Part shown: positions 6,500 through 7,421 of the stretch, piece after piece
How the letters are laid out: each line of letters opens with the position of its first letter
How positions within the stretch are numbered: the first letter of the stretch is position 1
NCBI GenBank assembly: GCA_031289385.1
Contig: JAITPP010000217.1
Location: 1-7,421, forward strand
Reading direction: 5' to 3'
DNA: 7,421 nucleotides
From: Prevotellaceae bacterium
Lineage (GTDB): Bacteria > Bacteroidota > Bacteroidia > Bacteroidales > UBA932
The notes under the pieces: model-generated
The model's input: the letters and a program-made list of their open reading frames with translations, nothing else
Database searches by the model: none
Told to the model about the DNA's origin: nothing
Translations under genes and position numbers: made by a program

Positions 6500-6542
6500 A
6501 AAAAGATATTGGCAACATTAAAAATGCTGCAAATATCTTTTT
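6500..6542 (-). terminator. Hairpin terminator of the four-cysteine membrane protein gene
   Basis: The arms AAAAAGATATT (6500-6510) and AATATCTTTTT (6532-6542) pair perfectly over 11 bases. The stem continues inward with mismatches (GGCAACATT against ATGCTGC). On the minus strand the stem ends in a T run just 19 bases past the stop of the gene at 6561. This is what an intrinsic terminator looks like in an AT-rich genome; the symmetric T runs would allow action in both directions. Confidence 0.65.
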
Positions 6543-6560
6543 CCATAAAATTTATCAAAA

Positions 6561-7235
6561 TCAATAAGTCTTTTTAATTTCAATAATATCTCTTTCTGTA
6601 ATTCGGCGGAACGAGAATTTGTAACCTGCGCTAACGGCTAAAACATAGAAAAGAATATCTACCGCCTGAAATGACTCTTTCATCACCTCAATAACAAGGT
6701 CTAAACTACATATAGACAAGGCTTGGAAAAAATCAACACCTAAATATTTCGAAACAACTCCTATTATGCTTAGATAATTTCCAACCAAGCAACTTAAAAG
6801 TGCTATTATCGCGCCGCTTACACCAAATATTTGGTCTAAACCTTTGCCTAAATATCTTACGGCAAAACCAACAAGACAGCCGATGGCTACTGCCATATAT
6901 CCTATTTGGTATCCTGTTGAAACAGTAATAATTGCCCATAAAACAGCACCCACAACACCTGCAACTATACCGCCGATTAAGCCCGGCAACAAGCGTTGTT
7001 CCATTTTTAGTTTTTCGTAAGCATCTGCCGAAAGTTTGTTTTGGACATCATTAGGCATCAACGATTCTTTGTCGTCGATAGGTTTTTCGGCTACGGACAT
7101 ATCTCGTTTGAAATTAGCACAACTTTGTTCAAAATCGGCTTTTTGTCCTGTAATGTTGCAAATGAGTCCCTGCTGCATGTCCATTTTTCTATTGACACAC
7201 ATTCTGCAAAATTGTAAATGTTCTTCGCGTATCAT
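6561..7235 (-). CDS. Membrane protein of unknown function with N-terminal four-cysteine motif
   Basis: This 224-residue protein has two parts. Residues 1-45 hold FCRMCVNRKMD, then LICNITGQKADFEQSC, giving Cys10, Cys13, Cys26 and Cys39 in a CxxC-x12-C-x12-C layout. That could bind zinc. I recall similar N-terminal modules on Bacteroidota membrane proteins. After a charged linker (46-80), membrane segments lie at about 83-105, 110-128, 136-162 and 190-208, with many glycines. No catalytic motif is visible and I cannot assign a function. The cysteine module is probably cytoplasmic because no signal peptide precedes it (inference). The start is ATG 7235 with an A-rich leader; a promoter-like pair lies 50-80 bases upstream and a hairpin terminator follows the stop. 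The gene appears monocistronic and sits between two copies of a 61-base repeat. Confidence 0.85.
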   Translation of the reverse strand: MIREEHLQFCRMCVNRKMDMQQGLICNITGQKADFEQSCANFKRDMSVAEKPIDDKESLMPNDVQNKLSADAYEKLKMEQRLLPGLIGGIVAGVVGAVLWAIITVSTGYQIGYMAVAIGCLVGFAVRYLGKGLDQIFGVSGAIIALLSCLVGNYLSIIGVVSKYLGVDFFQALSICSLDLVIEVMKESFQAVDILFYVLAVSAGYKFSFRRITERDIIEIKKTY

Positions 7236-7283
7236 TTTTTGATTGTTTAAGTTTTTATTAATATTTTTTTATTTTTAGAAATG

Positions 7284-7314
7284 CAAATATAAATCAATTA
7301 ATTAAATTACGAAA
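7284..7314 (-). promoter_or_regulatory. Promoter candidate for the four-cysteine membrane protein gene
   Basis: On the minus strand TATATTTG (7291-7284) matches the Bacteroidota -7 pattern exactly. TTTC (7314-7311) lies 19 bases upstream and differs from the -33 consensus TTTG at one base. The ATG at 7235 follows about 48 bases later. The rest of 7236-7360 is A/T-rich with no other feature that I can see. Confidence 0.5.
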
Positions 7315-7360
7315 ATATTTTTAAAATTTTCATTTTTTCGAGTTCATAAAATTCCTAAAG

Positions 7361-7421
7361 ATTTTTTGTGTTCTTTGTGCTTATTGTTTTTGTTTCTAAC
7401 CACAAAGTTCACAAAGGTTTT
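7361..7421 (+). repeat. 61-base direct repeat, copy 2 (cut by the window end)
   Basis: Identical to 6272-6332 and offset by 1089 bases. The identity reaches the last base of the window, so the repeat probably continues. It lies upstream of the membrane protein gene, in the same orientation as copy 1. Confidence 0.9.

Noticed and set aside
6277..6567. A 96-codon plus-strand frame across the repeat-filled gap
   Set aside because: It runs through the CACAAAG element, the hairpin module and the terminator. Its translation simply reflects repeats, with no coding signature.
6271..7421. Composite transposon bounded by insertion sequences
   Set aside because: The flanking repeats are short and non-coding, and no transposase or recombinase is encoded between or within them.

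Overview
The window is about one third GC and looks like a chromosomal segment from a Bacteroidota bacterium, most likely a Bacteroidales-type lineage. Three things point there. Promoter sites match the Bacteroidota pattern (TTTG, about 20 bases, TAnnTTTG). Starts are preceded by A/T-rich leaders with no usable Shine-Dalgarno sequence. The gene families include a DUF4254 protein beside a family 9 glycosyltransferase. I see no rRNA, tRNA, transposase, CRISPR array or recognisable defence system.

Layout. Positions 1-159 are intergenic and hold a long inverted repeat built from the word CACAAAG. A glycosyltransferase-like gene follows on the minus strand (about 1176 down to 160); it is complete in content but broken by two frameshifts that cancel each other. 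A divergent intergenic region (1186-1407) carries a near-perfect Bacteroidota promoter and a hexanucleotide repeat in the leader of an LtaS-like membrane phosphoglycerol transferase (1408-3348, plus). This gene runs convergently into a minus-strand cluster: polyprenyl diphosphate synthase (6032-5055), DUF4254 protein (5002-4400) and heptosyltransferase-like GT9 (4390-3371). The latter two are nine bases apart and in the same reading frame. Positions 6060-6560 contain no gene but stack four structures: a tandem array of 8/9-base AAGTT units, a CACAAAG inverted-repeat element, a GC-richer module of short hairpins, and a terminator-like hairpin. A 224-residue membrane protein with an N-terminal four-cysteine motif lies at 7235-6561. 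A 61-base perfect direct repeat flanks it, and the second copy runs into the window end.

How the genes fit together. Most named genes concern the cell envelope: two glycosyltransferases, a phosphoglycerol or phosphoethanolamine-type transferase with its active site outside the membrane, and a prenyl chain synthase for isoprenoid precursors. No polysaccharide pathway can be reconstructed from this window alone. The more unusual material is the repeat landscape, the double frameshift, and the in-frame junction between the DUF4254 and GT9 genes that lacks an ATG. I do not see convincing evidence of a new biological system.
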